Shown here: in pieces, positions 9,427 through 18,291 of the stretch | Position numbering within the stretch: position 1 is the stretch's first letter | How the letters are laid out: every line of letters starts with the position of its first letter | Source: Vibrio hyugaensis | GTDB lineage: Bacteria > Pseudomonadota > Gammaproteobacteria > Enterobacterales > Vibrionaceae | Direction of reading: 5' to 3' | Length of the DNA stretch: 64,000 bases | NCBI RefSeq assembly: GCF_002906655.1 | Contig: NZ_CP025794.1 | Span: 2,728,001 to 2,792,000, forward strand | The notes under the pieces: generated by a model | Database searches by the model: none | Told to the model about the DNA's origin: nothing | What the model saw: the letters and a program-made list of their open reading frames with translations, nothing else | Position numbers and translations under genes: made by a program

Positions 9427-10635
9427 ATGATGCAAAGTGTAGATATCGCCATTATCGGCGGTGGTATGGTTGGATTGGCGTTGGCTGCCGCTTTTAAAGA
9501 CAGTGACCTACGTGTTGCTGTTATTGAAGGCTCTGTGCCGGACGATACGTTGAGTGAACTACCGGACGTTCGTGTATCAGCGCTAAGTCGCTCTAGTGAA
9601 ACGATGTTGCGTAAACTCGGAGCTTGGCAAGGTATCGAGCAACGTCGTGCTTCTCCGTATTATGCAATGGAGGTATGGGAGCAAGACAGCTTTGCTAACA
9701 TCGCGTTTGATGCGCAAAGCATGGCTCAGCCAGATCTTGGCCATATTGTTGAAAATCGCGTAATTCAATTGGCGTTGCTAGAGCAAGTTCAAAAGCTGGA
9801 TAACGTGACGCTGTTTATGCCTGCACGTTGTGCAACGTTAGCGGTTGGTGAGCAAGAAAGCTGGCTCACGCTCGACAACGGTCAAGCCATGACTGCGAAG
9901 TTAGTGGTTGGCGCCGATGGTGCAAACTCTTGGCTGCGCAACCAAATGGATATTCCATTGACGCATTGGGATTACGGTCATAGCGCACTTGTCGCGAACG
10001 TGAAAACCGCTGATCCACACAACAGCGTTGCGCGTCAGATCTTTACACCGGAAGGTCCATTGGCTTTCCTTCCGATGTCTGATCCGCACATGTGTTCGAT
10101 TGTTTGGTCTACCGAACCAAATCGTGCCGAGCAACTGCTGGCGATGAATGAGCAAGAGTTCAATAAGGCATTAACTAGCGAATTTGATGTGCGTTTAGGT
10201 TTGTGTGAAGTAGTTGGTGAACGTGCGGCGTTCCCACTTAAGATGCGTTATGCGCGTGACTTTGTGGTTGAACGCGTGGCGTTAGTTGGTGATGCAGCAC
10301 ATACCATTCATCCACTGGCAGGGCAGGGTGTGAACCTTGGCTTGCTAGATGCTGCTAGCTTGGCACAAGAGGTGCTAACATTGTGGAAACAAGGGCAAGA
10401 CATTGGCACTAAACGTAACCTGCGCGGTTACGAGCGTTGGCGTAAAGCGGAAGCGGCGAAGATGATCGCGGCGATGCAAGGCTTCCGTGACCTGTTCTCT
10501 GGTGAGAATCCTGCTAAAAAATTGGTACGCGGAATTGGTTTGAGCCTAGCTAGCCAACTACCAGGAGCAAAAGACGAGATAATGAAACGCGCATTAGGTT
10601 TGAAAGGCAATTTGCCGGAACTTGCGCGTCAATAA
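9427..10635 (+). CDS. ubiI: 2-octaprenylphenol hydroxylase UbiI (VisC)
   Basis: Flavin monooxygenase for C5 hydroxylation in ubiquinone synthesis under aerobic growth. Seen: IAIIGGGMVGLALAAAF at the N-terminus, VGADGANSWLRNQ in the middle, VGDAAHTIHPLAGQGVNLG near residue 290. It is a tandem paralogue of ubiH with the same domain order; length 402 (E. coli 400). Two adjacent ATG codons (9427, 9430) are both possible starts. A bidirectional terminator follows at about 10.68 kb. Confidence 0.93.
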   Translation: MMQSVDIAIIGGGMVGLALAAAFKDSDLRVAVIEGSVPDDTLSELPDVRVSALSRSSETMLRKLGAWQGIEQRRASPYYAMEVWEQDSFANIAFDAQSMAQPDLGHIVENRVIQLALLEQVQKLDNVTLFMPARCATLAVGEQESWLTLDNGQAMTAKLVVGADGANSWLRNQMDIPLTHWDYGHSALVANVKTADPHNSVARQIFTPEGPLAFLPMSDPHMCSIVWSTEPNRAEQLLAMNEQEFNKALTSEFDVRLGLCEVVGERAAFPLKMRYARDFVVERVALVGDAAHTIHPLAGQGVNLGLLDAASLAQEVLTLWKQGQDIGTKRNLRGYERWRKAEAAKMIAAMQGFRDLFSGENPAKKLVRGIGLSLASQLPGAKDEIMKRALGLKGNLPELARQ

Positions 10636-10664
10636 CGAGCTTATTGCTTTACGAATAGAAGACA

Positions 10665-10697
10665 CAAAAAAGGCTGGTTAATCCAGCCTTTCTTTTT
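10665..10697. terminator. Bidirectional terminator ubiI / ytfK
   Basis: AAGGCTGG and CCAGCCTT form the stem around TTAAT, with A-run before and T-rich tract after. It serves ubiI on + and the small ytfK gene on -. Confidence 0.85.
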
Positions 10698-10712
10698 ACA
10701 TCGATGTTGTCG

Positions 10713-10919
10713 CTAAGCGTATGCGCATCTGAGCTTCATAATCTCTTGGTTAATTTCTTTAACCGCTTGAAAGTGGCGCCTTTCCGCTTTCTCTGGCAGC
10801 ATTAATTTTCCATTATCAAACTCAAATTTACCGACTCCGTAAATATAAATTCTTCCTTTAAAAAGACGACTTATGTGTTTAGCAATCATACCTGGTGTAT
10901 AGCGCTTAAACAGTCTCAT
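10713..10919 (-). CDS. ytfK: YtfK-like (DUF1107) stringent-response modulator
   Basis: A 68-residue DUF1107 protein. It lines up without gaps with E. coli YtfK as I recall that sequence: MRLFKRYTP/MKIFQRYNP, AKHISRLFKGRIYI/AKYVKILFRGRLYI, VGKFEFDNGK/VGAFEFDKGK, EINQEIMKL/EVNRQVMRL. E. coli YtfK stimulates SpoT-dependent (p)ppGpp accumulation during phosphate and fatty-acid starvation; the same role here is inference. It is monocistronic, transcribed toward ubiI, and lies on the same chromosome segment as relA. Rich in basic residues, no membrane segment. Confidence 0.85.
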   Translation of the reverse strand: MRLFKRYTPGMIAKHISRLFKGRIYIYGVGKFEFDNGKLMLPEKAERRHFQAVKEINQEIMKLRCAYA

Positions 10920-11255
10920 ATTTACTTTTCCTTATCTCTTACCTAGCTCAGTTATCTTACGTTTTTGGCGTAAAAATTATTGTGACAGCAATGGTATTAA
11001 GTACAGATGAGTTGTATCGCTTTAGAGATTTGTGCTGCCATAGACAAATTGACAGGGTCATATCTCAAATAGCGTGAGGATTACCTCAAAAAAACACTAG
11101 CGAAGGAACCGTTCCTTATCTCCTTCTGTTGTTACGTGGTGCATTAAGCAACTATTTTGTTACAGAATTAAGAATAGAAGGAAAATAATTGTTTGCTAAA
11201 TGTTTTTACTCAATTGATTGCATTTTTATCGTTTTGCCGGATTAAGGGCTTAATA

Positions 11256-11272
11256 CATGGCTTTCATCGAGT
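11256..11272 (+). repeat. 17-base repeat, copy 2
   Basis: Exact copy of the word at 3197-3213 (CATGGCTTTCATCGAGT), again in an intergenic region. Confidence 0.5.
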
Positions 11273-11303
11273 TAGAGGGAAGAGGCGCAGAAAAGTTCCG
11301 TGC

Positions 11304-11327
11304 AAAAAAAAGCCCGCTTCGGCGGGC
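11304..11327 (-). terminator. UUCG-capped Rho-independent terminator
   Basis: On the minus strand GCCCGC, a TTCG tetraloop and GCGGGC are followed by eight T. It is the only terminator downstream of the ygfZ-ybaK pair. Confidence 0.88.
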
Positions 11328-11442
11328 GAATAGTCACAGATGCATTACACAAAAGTGGACGACTGACCGCGTGGCAGAGGCCAATTCAGTCAGCAGTTTC
11401 ACTTTATGTTGATTAAGTTGTTGTTGAAAACTTAACCAACAA
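11304..11442 (-). ncRNA. Candidate small RNA or structured 3' UTR
   Basis: Reading the minus strand there are three stem-loops in 140 bases. The first has a 12-bp stem (11429-11440 with 11408-11419, one G-U pair, nine-base loop). The second pairs 11386-11391 with 11361-11366 and has an inner TGGC/GCCA stem. The third is GCCCGC-TTCG-GCGGGC followed by T8, a very strong terminator. A TATATG -10-like box lies at 11449-11454; the -35 is weak. It could be an independent sRNA or the processed tail of the ygfZ-ybaK transcript that ends 138 bases upstream. Confidence 0.42.
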
Positions 11443-11580
11443 ATTCAGCATATACGAGTTTCTTACGTGTGACTATTTATGTTTTAAAAATGATTAAAAA
11501 TTCCACTTTGTATGTTGGGAGATATGAGTGAGATCACGTAGGTGTGAGAAAGCCTGCGTGTTATTACATTTTTACGAAGG

Positions 11581-12054
11581 TTAACGGCAGATATCGGCCA
11601 AGGTTGGTTGGCACAATTGCAGTAAATCATCGATAGATAATGCTAATCCAGCCATACGATCACCACTGCTGATAGTGATTTCTTTTTCTTCCAATAGGCT
11701 CGGGTCGAATACGATTGGCATATAGCGCTTTAAAAGTAGCGGCGTGACAGTACCGATCTTATATCCGGTAATCGCCTCTACGTCCGCTTGATCAACACAG
11801 GTCATGCGACGACATTGCAGTAGTGCGCGTACTTTCTTTGGGTCAACGCTACGATCACCTGGCGTGCAGGCAAGTGCATATTGGCTACCCATATCGCGCA
11901 AAAGAATCGCTTTGACCATTTGAGAAGGACGAATGCCGCGTTGTTGCGCGGCATCCTCAATGGTTGTTGCTGGTCTTTGATGAGGAAGAAGGCGGAATTC
12001 GATGTTCTGATCCGCTAAAAACTGCATCAAAGGGGTATGAATGGTATTACTCAT
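11581..12054 (-). CDS. YbaK/EbsC-type aminoacyl-tRNA deacylase
   Basis: Second YbaK-superfamily editing protein in the window, distinct from the one near 1 kb. Seen: [25 protein letters not shown] with the conserved Lys, [17 protein letters not shown], and [10 protein letters not shown], the loop typical of this superfamily. The start at 12054 ([16 protein letters not shown]) overlaps the ygfZ stop by 8 bases (ATGAGTAA), so translation is probably coupled; the longer frame to 12129 would overlap ygfZ by 80 bases. Length 157. Its tRNA substrate is unknown. Confidence 0.85.
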   Translation of the reverse strand: MSNTIHTPLMQFLADQNIEFRLLPHQRPATTIEDAAQQRGIRPSQMVKAILLRDMGSQYALACTPGDRSVDPKKVRALLQCRRMTCVDQADVEAITGYKIGTVTPLLLKRYMPIVFDPSLLEEKEITISSGDRMAGLALSIDDLLQLCQPTLADICR

Positions 12055-13015
12055 CGTCAAGGCTGTACGGCAGTGCTGCGATTTCCCATTCACACTCTGG
12101 TTGAGCAACCAAGCGTAGACGAGTGTCATCGTCTAGGTTGTTTGGCAGTACAATGAGCCCGATCGCTTGGTTGTCGCTGAATTGGTAATGCGTGAGCAAT
12201 GCTCCGACTGAACGCCAGTTTTCACCGACACTACGCTCCAATTCAATCGCACCTTCACCTAAGGCTTCAGCAGTAGCACCTTTAACAATGTACATTGCAC
12301 GTTTGTTGGTGCCGCGGTATTTCGCGCGCGCTACAGTTTCTTGACCTGTGTAGCAGCCTTTCGTAAAGCTGATACCACCAAGCGCTTGTACGTTTAGTGC
12401 TTGTGGAATGTGTTCGTTTTGCGCGTCTGCTACCACGTATGGCAGTGCTGCTTCAATATCGAAACGGGTCCAAAGCTCATGGGTTGTCAGTGTTGCTTGG
12501 CTATCTTCCACTAATGATTGTGCTGCTTCTGCTGTAAGCGCAAGCAACCAGCGATTCGGAGCTACTTTGACCGCAGTGCCGCCTTCAATCGCACGCACGT
12601 CGCCAGAATCAGCATTTAGCGTTGAGATGAACGCATCTGCATTCTCACCAGCAACACCCAGTACCACGTCGCTTGATTCTTCGATGGTCACTTTCGAGAA
12701 CACCGCGTACTTTTTAATTTCTTTCAGTTCCACTTCAATTGCTGAATTTGGCTGAACCATTGCGTAGCCATCGTTATGGTGGAATAGGCGGAAGACACTC
12801 CACACTTTACCTTTCGCGTCACAATGTGCACCCAACATTGATTGGTCTTTCTCAAGAGAAACCACATCGCAGGTAACTTGACCGTGTAGGTATGATTTTT
12901 TGTCGTCCCCGACCATGGTGATCATGCCCAGGTTATCCAATAGCGAGATAGACAGCTCCGGTAGCGCGTCTTGTGTCGATAGGTTCAGTGGTGAAAAGCG
13001 AGTTTGCCATTCCAT
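12047..13015 (-). CDS. ygfZ: Folate-binding tRNA-modifying protein YgfZ
   Basis: Tetrahydrofolate-dependent protein (GcvT fold) needed for some Fe-S enzymes such as MiaB, and so for tRNA thiomodification. The diagnostic motif KGCYTGQE is present near residue 225, with the conserved Cys. Length 322 residues against 326 in E. coli. It is divergent from sdhE across 236 bases, as in E. coli, where both contribute to respiratory or Fe-S enzyme assembly. The downstream YbaK-type gene overlaps its stop codon. Confidence 0.93.
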   Translation of the reverse strand: MEWQTRFSPLNLSTQDALPELSISLLDNLGMITMVGDDKKSYLHGQVTCDVVSLEKDQSMLGAHCDAKGKVWSVFRLFHHNDGYAMVQPNSAIEVELKEIKKYAVFSKVTIEESSDVVLGVAGENADAFISTLNADSGDVRAIEGGTAVKVAPNRWLLALTAEAAQSLVEDSQATLTTHELWTRFDIEAALPYVVADAQNEHIPQALNVQALGGISFTKGCYTGQETVARAKYRGTNKRAMYIVKGATAEALGEGAIELERSVGENWRSVGALLTHYQFSDNQAIGLIVLPNNLDDDTRLRLVAQPECEWEIAALPYSLDDE

Positions 13016-13251
13016 GAGTACGATGCCTTTTGAAGATATTTTTCAGCTATGTTAATTGCAGATTCGACATTTGTCAGCACTCAATATGTCCACTCAATTT
13101 TAAGATGTTTGGCTCAACTGAACGTTTGTTTATTAAATGCGATCAGGATTTGCAGTGACTTGGCTACATATTGTGACCCGCACACTAGTGGCGTTGAACA
13201 TCCCTTGTTACACTCCGCACTAAGAACAAGACATCTATGAAGGAATACTGA

Positions 13252-13512
13252 ATGTACACTGCGGAAGAAAAGGCGCGTATTAAATGGGCTTGTCGTCGTG
13301 GCATGCTTGAGCTTGACGTGGTGATTATGCCGTTTTTTGAAGAGTGCTTCGATGCACTAGGTGAGCAAGAGCAACGTGATTTTGTTTCGTTGCTAGAATG
13401 TGATGATCCAGATTTGTTTACTTGGGTCATGGGGCATGGTCGCAGCGAAAACCTTGGTCACGCTTCGATGGTCGATAAAATTGTCGCACACAACCTCAGC
13501 AAGGTTCGTTAA
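13252..13512 (+). CDS. sdhE: Succinate dehydrogenase flavinylation factor SdhE
   Basis: Small cytoplasmic protein that promotes covalent FAD attachment to SdhA and FrdA. The RGxxE motif is seen as RRGMLELD at residues 15-22, then PFFEECFDALGEQEQRDF and CDDPDLFTWVMG, all typical of the family. 86 residues (E. coli 88). The ATG has AAGGAA upstream. ygfX begins within its 3' end, as in enterics where sdhE and ygfX form an operon. Confidence 0.95.
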   Translation: MYTAEEKARIKWACRRGMLELDVVIMPFFEECFDALGEQEQRDFVSLLECDDPDLFTWVMGHGRSENLGHASMVDKIVAHNLSKVR

Positions 13513-14206
13513 TCTTACTGTTTCTAAATCTCTAAACGCCCAAGCGCTGCATTACTTGATTCTTTTCGGTTTAGCTTGGGCGGTTATCTTCTCTGATATT
13601 CCACTCGTCTTATCTAGTTATCTGTTACTACTGATCTATCGTAGCCATACCCAAGGTGGATTCGTCATGCCGTCAACTGTCGGGAATTGGTATTTTCATC
13701 GTGATGGAACGGTTCGAAATGACGCTCAGACTTCACTGTTATCAGGAGTTGATCTTTTCGCTTCTGTTTTCAAGGTGACGTTTAAGTTGGTATCTGGGGA
13801 TAAGGTAACCGTTTGGCGAGACAGTTGTGATGATGTGTCGTATCGTCAATTGAATATGATATTGCGTCAATGGAAAATGGGAGCCGAAGCCCCATTTGAT
13901 ATTGTGTCTGACTCTTTCTTACTTGGCGTCAGATTTACTTGTTTGGTGTCAGAATCGTCGGTCCGCTGTTCTCTTGTTGGTTTGGATAATCCAAGGTGTA
14001 GTGTAGACCGCGGCTCTCTTTACGCTGCATCGCACAGCGCACCATCAGTTCAGCTACTTGAAGTAGGTTACGCAGTTCTAGCAAGTTGTTTGAAACACGG
14101 AAGTGACTGTAGTACTCATGCGTTTCTTGCTGAAGCATTTGAATACGGCGTAGTGCGCGTTCTAAACGTTTGTCCGTGCGAACAATGCCCATGTAATCCC
14201 ACATAA
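13481..14206 (+). CDS. ygfX: YgfX-family membrane protein with C-terminal read-through into nadB
   Basis: YgfX (also CptA) is a small inner-membrane protein encoded after sdhE; in E. coli it has been proposed to be a toxin that targets FtsZ and MreB. Seen: R-F-V-N-L-T-V-S at the N-terminus like E. coli LRVSWRAQ, a hydrophobic hairpin ([20 protein letters not shown], then [11 protein letters not shown]), and [21 protein letters not shown] chose TTG at 13481 ([14 protein letters not shown]) inside sdhE because no ATG or GTG lies between it and the homology. The frame runs 272 bases past the nadB stop codon in antisense, giving 241 residues against about 135-150 expected. The last 90 residues are therefore probably not functional. 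Confidence 0.7.
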   Translation: MSHTTSARFVNLTVSKSLNAQALHYLILFGLAWAVIFSDIPLVLSSYLLLLIYRSHTQGGFVMPSTVGNWYFHRDGTVRNDAQTSLLSGVDLFASVFKVTFKLVSGDKVTVWRDSCDDVSYRQLNMILRQWKMGAEAPFDIVSDSFLLGVRFTCLVSESSVRCSLVGLDNPRCSVDRGSLYAASHSAPSVQLLEVGYAVLASCLKHGSDCSTHAFLAEAFEYGVVRVLNVCPCEQCPCNPT

Positions 14207-15542
14207 ACAAGCGAAGCTCATGCCAGTTATGCTGGATGATAACCTCTTCATCACTGTTGGTGACTTGGCTTTCATCCCAACAAGGTACTCGGGGTGCTAA
14301 CTCGACCTTCGTGTGGTGCTTTAGGATATCTTTGGCGGCTGCCCATGCGTAGACCACACACTCAAGTAGTGAGTTTGAAGCCATGCGGTTTGCACCGTGT
14401 AGACCGGTGTAACTGACTTCGCCAATGGCATATAGATTCTTCAAGTCCGTATTGCCGTTTTGATCGACCATCACGCCACCACACGTGTAGTGTGCGGCCG
14501 GAACAATTGGGATCGGCTCTTTGGTCATATCGATGCCAAGATCCATCAAACGAGAATAAATGGTTGGGAAGTGCTTGGTAATGAATTCCGCAGGTTTGTG
14601 GCTGATGTCTAAATACATGCAGTCTGCACCTAGGCGCTTCATTTCAAAGTCGATGGCACGTGCGACGACATCACGCGGCGCAAGTTCTTTACGCTCATCA
14701 AAATCCGGCATAAAGCGTGAGCCATCAGGGCGTCGCAGATAGGCACCTTCACCACGCAAGGCTTCTGTGAGTAGGAAGTTACGTGCTTCTGGGTGGAACA
14801 GGCAGGTAGGGTGGAATTGGTTGAATTCCATATTTGCTACACGGCAGCCTGCGCGCCAAGCAATCGCGATACCGTCACCAGAGGAAACGTCAGGGTTTGA
14901 CGTATATTGGTAAACTTTGGAAGCACCACCAGTCGCAAGAACAACAAATTTAGCGCGAACGGTTTCTACCTGTTCTTCATTTCGGTTCCAAATATAAGCA
15001 CCAATGATCTTATTTTTGTCGCCGCCGATTTTATCTTCAGTGATCAAATCCAGAGCATTGTGACGTTCAAGAACATGAATGTTTGGGTGGCTGTGGGCGT
15101 TGTCTTGCAGTGAGGTTTGCATTGCCATACCTGTTGCATCCGCAGCATGCAAAATTCGGCGTCGACTGTGACCACCTTCGCGAGTTAAGTGGTAACGAGG
15201 TTCTTCATCAGAGTCGTCTTCTTCACGATCAAATGGCACACCGCCATCGATGAGCCATTGCACGCATTCTTTTGAATTTTCAGCGATAAACTTAACCGTT
15301 TCTTCATCGCAAATGCCATCACCAGCAATTTGTGTGTCTTCAACGTGAGACTCGATGGTGTCAGATTCATCGAAGACCGCAGCGATACCACCTTGCGCGT
15401 AAAACGTCGCGCCTTCGCTGCGTGGGCCTTTACTCAACACCATCACTTTACAGTGGTTTGCTACGCGCAAAGCTAACGACAAGCCCGCGGCGCCACTCCC
15501 TACCACTAACACATCACATTCATGTTCACGATTCGTGTTCAT
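13935..15542 (-). CDS. nadB: L-aspartate oxidase NadB
   Basis: FAD enzyme that oxidises L-aspartate to iminoaspartate, the first step of de novo NAD synthesis; also uses fumarate as acceptor. Seen: [13 protein letters not shown] at the N-terminus, [34 protein letters not shown], and [15 protein letters not shown] near residue 390. Length 535 (E. coli 540). It is divergent from rpoE across 555 bases, as in E. coli. Its 3' end lies inside the extended ygfX frame on the other strand and no hairpin terminator is visible. Confidence 0.96.
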   Translation of the reverse strand: MNTNREHECDVLVVGSGAAGLSLALRVANHCKVMVLSKGPRSEGATFYAQGGIAAVFDESDTIESHVEDTQIAGDGICDEETVKFIAENSKECVQWLIDGGVPFDREEDDSDEEPRYHLTREGGHSRRRILHAADATGMAMQTSLQDNAHSHPNIHVLERHNALDLITEDKIGGDKNKIIGAYIWNRNEEQVETVRAKFVVLATGGASKVYQYTSNPDVSSGDGIAIAWRAGCRVANMEFNQFHPTCLFHPEARNFLLTEALRGEGAYLRRPDGSRFMPDFDERKELAPRDVVARAIDFEMKRLGADCMYLDISHKPAEFITKHFPTIYSRLMDLGIDMTKEPIPIVPAAHYTCGGVMVDQNGNTDLKNLYAIGEVSYTGLHGANRMASNSLLECVVYAWAAAKDILKHHTKVELAPRVPCWDESQVTNSDEEVIIQHNWHELRLFMWDYMGIVRTDKRLERALRRIQMLQQETHEYYSHFRVSNNLLELRNLLQVAELMVRCAMQRKESRGLHYTLDYPNQQENSGPTILTPNK

Positions 15543-16097
15543 ATAACTTTTACAATCCCAAGCTAAGGTAACAAGGCTACCTTGTGTATATTTTGCACAC
15601 CATGTGCATCCATTAACGCGACATCCGTCGCTAAGGGCTAAGTTGGGAGGTATCTAAATCACCGCAACTCTGGTGACTTGTGCCACTCTTATCTTTGCAT
15701 GTCGATGACATGCGAATGCTTCCTGAGTTTTATTTTAAACGCGTTGTTCAGATAGCCATTAGCCGTGCCAACAAAAAGTAATAGTTTGTCAATGCCATTG
15801 CTTTTCTAGGCTCTACCCAGCACAATCTGGGACAGAGATCATCCATTATACCCATTTCCCCATCACTATGCTCGCTTGTCAAAACGAGACGTAATTCAGA
15901 CGTGGCGAGGGATTTGGCTAGTGACATCACACTGTGAAAAAACAATGACAAAAAATTTGAGAAACCATGGAACTTTCTCATTCACGTCGGAGTCACAATA
16001 GTGCTCAAGTAAGCAGTGGTGTCAATACTACGTTTTGCATAATTAGTACCCATATCTGAGAAGAGTAGGGGCATAACAAATAGGAGTATCCGCTCGA
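15543..16097. other. nadB-rpoE divergent intergenic region
   Basis: 555 bases without a convincing gene. It must hold the nadB promoter (left) and the rpoE promoters (right). The only motif I can support is a sigma-E-like promoter at 15969-15997. A 77-codon minus frame (15748-15981) has no homology I recognise and no ribosome-binding site. Confidence 0.6.
15969..15997 (+). promoter_or_regulatory. Probable sigma-E promoter of rpoE
   Basis: GGAACTT at 15969-15975 matches the sigma-E -35 consensus; 17 bases later TCACA (15993-15997) is a 3-of-5 match to the TCTGA -10. Autoregulation of rpoE by sigma-E from such a promoter is established in E. coli. It would give a leader of about 95 bases. Confidence 0.6.
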
Positions 16098-16676
16098 ATG
16101 AACGAGCAGCTGACCGATCAAGTATTGATTGAGCGAGTTCAGAATGGAGATAAGCAAGCATTCAACCTGCTGGTAACGAAGTATCAGAACAAGGTATGTA
16201 ATCTTATTTCCAGATACGTAAGTAATCCTGGCGATGTTCCAGATGTAGCACAAGAAGCGTTTATCAAGGCTTACCGAGCTATCCCTAGCTTTCGCGGGGA
16301 GAGTGCGTTTTACACTTGGCTGTATCGCATTGCAGTGAATACTGCGAAGAATCATATCGTTGCTCAGGGTCGTAGACCGCCTGCGACGGACGTTGATGCT
16401 GAAGATGCTGAATTTTACGAAACAGGTAATGCATTGAAAGAAATTTCGAACCCTGAGAACTTAACGTTGTCCAAAGAATTGCAACGGGTAGTGTTCAGCG
16501 CAATCGAAGCCTTACCTGAAGATTTAAAAACGGCAATGACTCTGCGTGAGCTTGATGGCTTAAGCTATGAGGAAATTGCTGAAGTAATGGATTGCCCGGT
16601 GGGAACGGTACGATCACGTATCTTCCGTGCTCGTGAGGCGGTGGAAAAGAAAATCAAACCTCTTTTACAGCGCTAG
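16098..16676 (+). CDS. rpoE: RNA polymerase sigma-E factor
   Basis: ECF sigma factor for the envelope-stress regulon. Region 2 is seen as DVPDVAQEAFIKAYRAI and FRGESAFYTWLYRIAVN; region 4 as LSYEEIAEVMDCPVGTVRSR. Length 192, identical to E. coli RpoE (191 plus or minus one). AGGAG lies 12 bases upstream of the ATG. First gene of rpoE-rseA-rseB-rseC, whose products hold sigma-E at the membrane until misfolded porins trigger proteolysis. Confidence 0.97.
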   Translation: MNEQLTDQVLIERVQNGDKQAFNLLVTKYQNKVCNLISRYVSNPGDVPDVAQEAFIKAYRAIPSFRGESAFYTWLYRIAVNTAKNHIVAQGRRPPATDVDAEDAEFYETGNALKEISNPENLTLSKELQRVVFSAIEALPEDLKTAMTLRELDGLSYEEIAEVMDCPVGTVRSRIFRAREAVEKKIKPLLQR

Positions 16677-16702
16677 TACAAGTGATAACTATGGTGAAAA
16701 CA

Positions 16703-17329
16703 ATGGCTGACAAAGAAAAACTTTCAGCTCTCATGGATGGAGAATTGGTCGATAAGGCTTTAATTCAAGAATTAGAGCAAGACCAAGAAAGCCGTGACGC
16801 TTGGCAGAACTATCATCTTATTGGTGATGTGATGCGAGGCGAAGCGCCAGCAAAACCTGAGTGGAATATTGCTGAAAGCGTGGCGTTAGCGTTAGAAGAC
16901 GAGCCTGTGCATCGTGCTATCGATTCACGCAGTGCTAACGTTATTTCAATTAATGACGCGCCAAAAGAGTCGCAACCAGAGCCACAAAAAGCCAAGCGCC
17001 AGTTGCCTGCATGGCTGACTCAGTTTGGTCAGGTTGCCGTTGCTGCGTGTGTGTCACTTGCCGTGATTTTAGGTGTGCAACAATACGGTGGTAGCGACCC
17101 AATGTCGCCACAAGCCGATCAACTTCCTGTGCTTCAAACAGTGCCATTTGCTGGCAGTGCAGAACCAGTAAGTTTGACTCGTGAGTCCGTTGAGCGCTCG
17201 GTTGGCGAAGCAAATATGCAAGAGCAACGTAAACGCGTTCATGCTATGCTTCGTGACTACGAATTGCAGTTAAGAATTAACAGTGATGCGTCTCAGCAAG
17301 ATGCAAATCTGACTCCGGATATTGAATGA
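16703..17329 (+). CDS. rseA: Anti-sigma-E factor RseA
   Basis: Single-pass inner-membrane protein that binds sigma-E through its cytoplasmic N-terminus (KEKLSALMDGELVD) and is cut by DegS then RseP under stress. The membrane span is AVAACVSLAVILGVQQY, followed by a periplasmic tail with VQEQRKRVHAMLRDYE-like sequence (QEQRKRVHAMLRDYELQ), the RseB-binding region. I chose ATG at 16703 (MADKEK) because GGTGA sits 6 bases upstream; 16691 is possible. Stop overlaps the rseB start. Confidence 0.93.
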   Translation: MADKEKLSALMDGELVDKALIQELEQDQESRDAWQNYHLIGDVMRGEAPAKPEWNIAESVALALEDEPVHRAIDSRSANVISINDAPKESQPEPQKAKRQLPAWLTQFGQVAVAACVSLAVILGVQQYGGSDPMSPQADQLPVLQTVPFAGSAEPVSLTRESVERSVGEANMQEQRKRVHAMLRDYELQLRINSDASQQDANLTPDIE

Positions 17330-18291
17330 AAAAATTTCTGATCAGCGCTTGCGCTCTGTTCAGTCTGATGTCTACTCAAGCCTTTGCTGGTGATAAACCA
17401 GCGGAGGCTTTATTGCATCAAATGAGCGAGGCGAGCAAAAATTTAAGCTACGAACTCTCTTATATCCTCATCAAAAAGAACAGCATTGAACCTTTGCTGT
17501 ACCGTCATGCGACTCACGATAAAGATCAGTACGCACATCTTGTGTATTTGAGTGGTCCAGTTCGTGAAGTAATTCGTCGTGGTACTGAAGTGAGTTACAT
17601 CGAAACCGGTGCAGAGCCGTTTACGATTGAATCTGGCAAGATGGTCGCACCAATCATGCCGATGCTGAACACCAATATCGATGAATTGAACCTCTATTAC
17701 GACTACGTCAAAGTCGGTCGTGCCCGTGAAGCTGGCGTTCCGACTCAGGTGTTACGTATTGTGCCTAAAGACGGTTTGCGTTATTCGTACGTACTTTGGA
17801 TTGATGAGAAAAGTAAGCTACCACTGCGTGCTGATCTGGTTGACCGTGATGGAGAAATGCTAGAGCAATACCGTACGATCTCATACTCGGTGAATCCAAA
17901 AATTGGCGAGTTGATGAGTGGTTTGGCGGATGTGCAGTTGCCAGCAGTATTGACGATGCCAAAAGGCGATATCGGTACGAGTGACTGGAACGTAGGTTGG
18001 ATTCCTGAAGGTTTCCATCCAAATGAGTTAAATCGCTACCGAATGGCGGTAACTGACCAAATGGTTGAAAGCCAGCTTTACTCGGATGGTTTATTCAGTT
18101 TCTCTGTTTATGTCGCAAGCAAAGATGAGCATTCTCTGAAAGGCCAATTGGTTCGCCAAGGTCGTCGTACTTTGCATAGCTTTGTAAGTGGTGATCATGA
18201 GATCTCTGTTGTGGGTGATATTCCACCGGCAACTGCTCAGCGTATTGCACAATCTGTTACGTTTGATGTAGCAAAGAGTAAAGCGCAATGA
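17326..18291 (+). CDS. rseB: Sigma-E regulatory protein RseB
   Basis: Periplasmic protein that binds RseA and protects it from DegS; displaced by lipopolysaccharide intermediates. Signal peptide MKKFLISACALFSLMSTQAFA (21 residues). The MucB/RseB two-domain fold is supported by SYELSYILIKKNSIEPLLYR, RRGTEVSYIE and, in the C-terminal domain, WIPEGFH. Length 321 (E. coli 318). ATGA overlap with rseA and, at its own end, with rseC, which suggests translational coupling. Confidence 0.95.
   Translation: MKKFLISACALFSLMSTQAFAGDKPAEALLHQMSEASKNLSYELSYILIKKNSIEPLLYRHATHDKDQYAHLVYLSGPVREVIRRGTEVSYIETGAEPFTIESGKMVAPIMPMLNTNIDELNLYYDYVKVGRAREAGVPTQVLRIVPKDGLRYSYVLWIDEKSKLPLRADLVDRDGEMLEQYRTISYSVNPKIGELMSGLADVQLPAVLTMPKGDIGTSDWNVGWIPEGFHPNELNRYRMAVTDQMVESQLYSDGLFSFSVYVASKDEHSLKGQLVRQGRRTLHSFVSGDHEISVVGDIPPATAQRIAQSVTFDVAKSKAQ

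Larger units (their letters stand above)
10920..11580. other. 660-base intergenic region
   Basis: No convincing protein-coding gene. It holds the promoter side of ytfK (near 10.93-11.0 kb), the second copy of the 17-base repeat (11256-11272), and on the minus strand a candidate structured RNA ending in a UUCG-capped terminator (11304-11442). The rest is AT-rich without a signal I can name. Confidence 0.6.

Noticed and set aside
13049..13240. 63-codon plus ORF between ygfZ and sdhE
   Set aside because: No homology and no ribosome-binding site; the interval is the divergent promoter region.
15748..15981. 77-codon minus ORF between nadB and rpoE
   Set aside because: No recognisable family, no ribosome-binding site, and it covers the rpoE promoter region.
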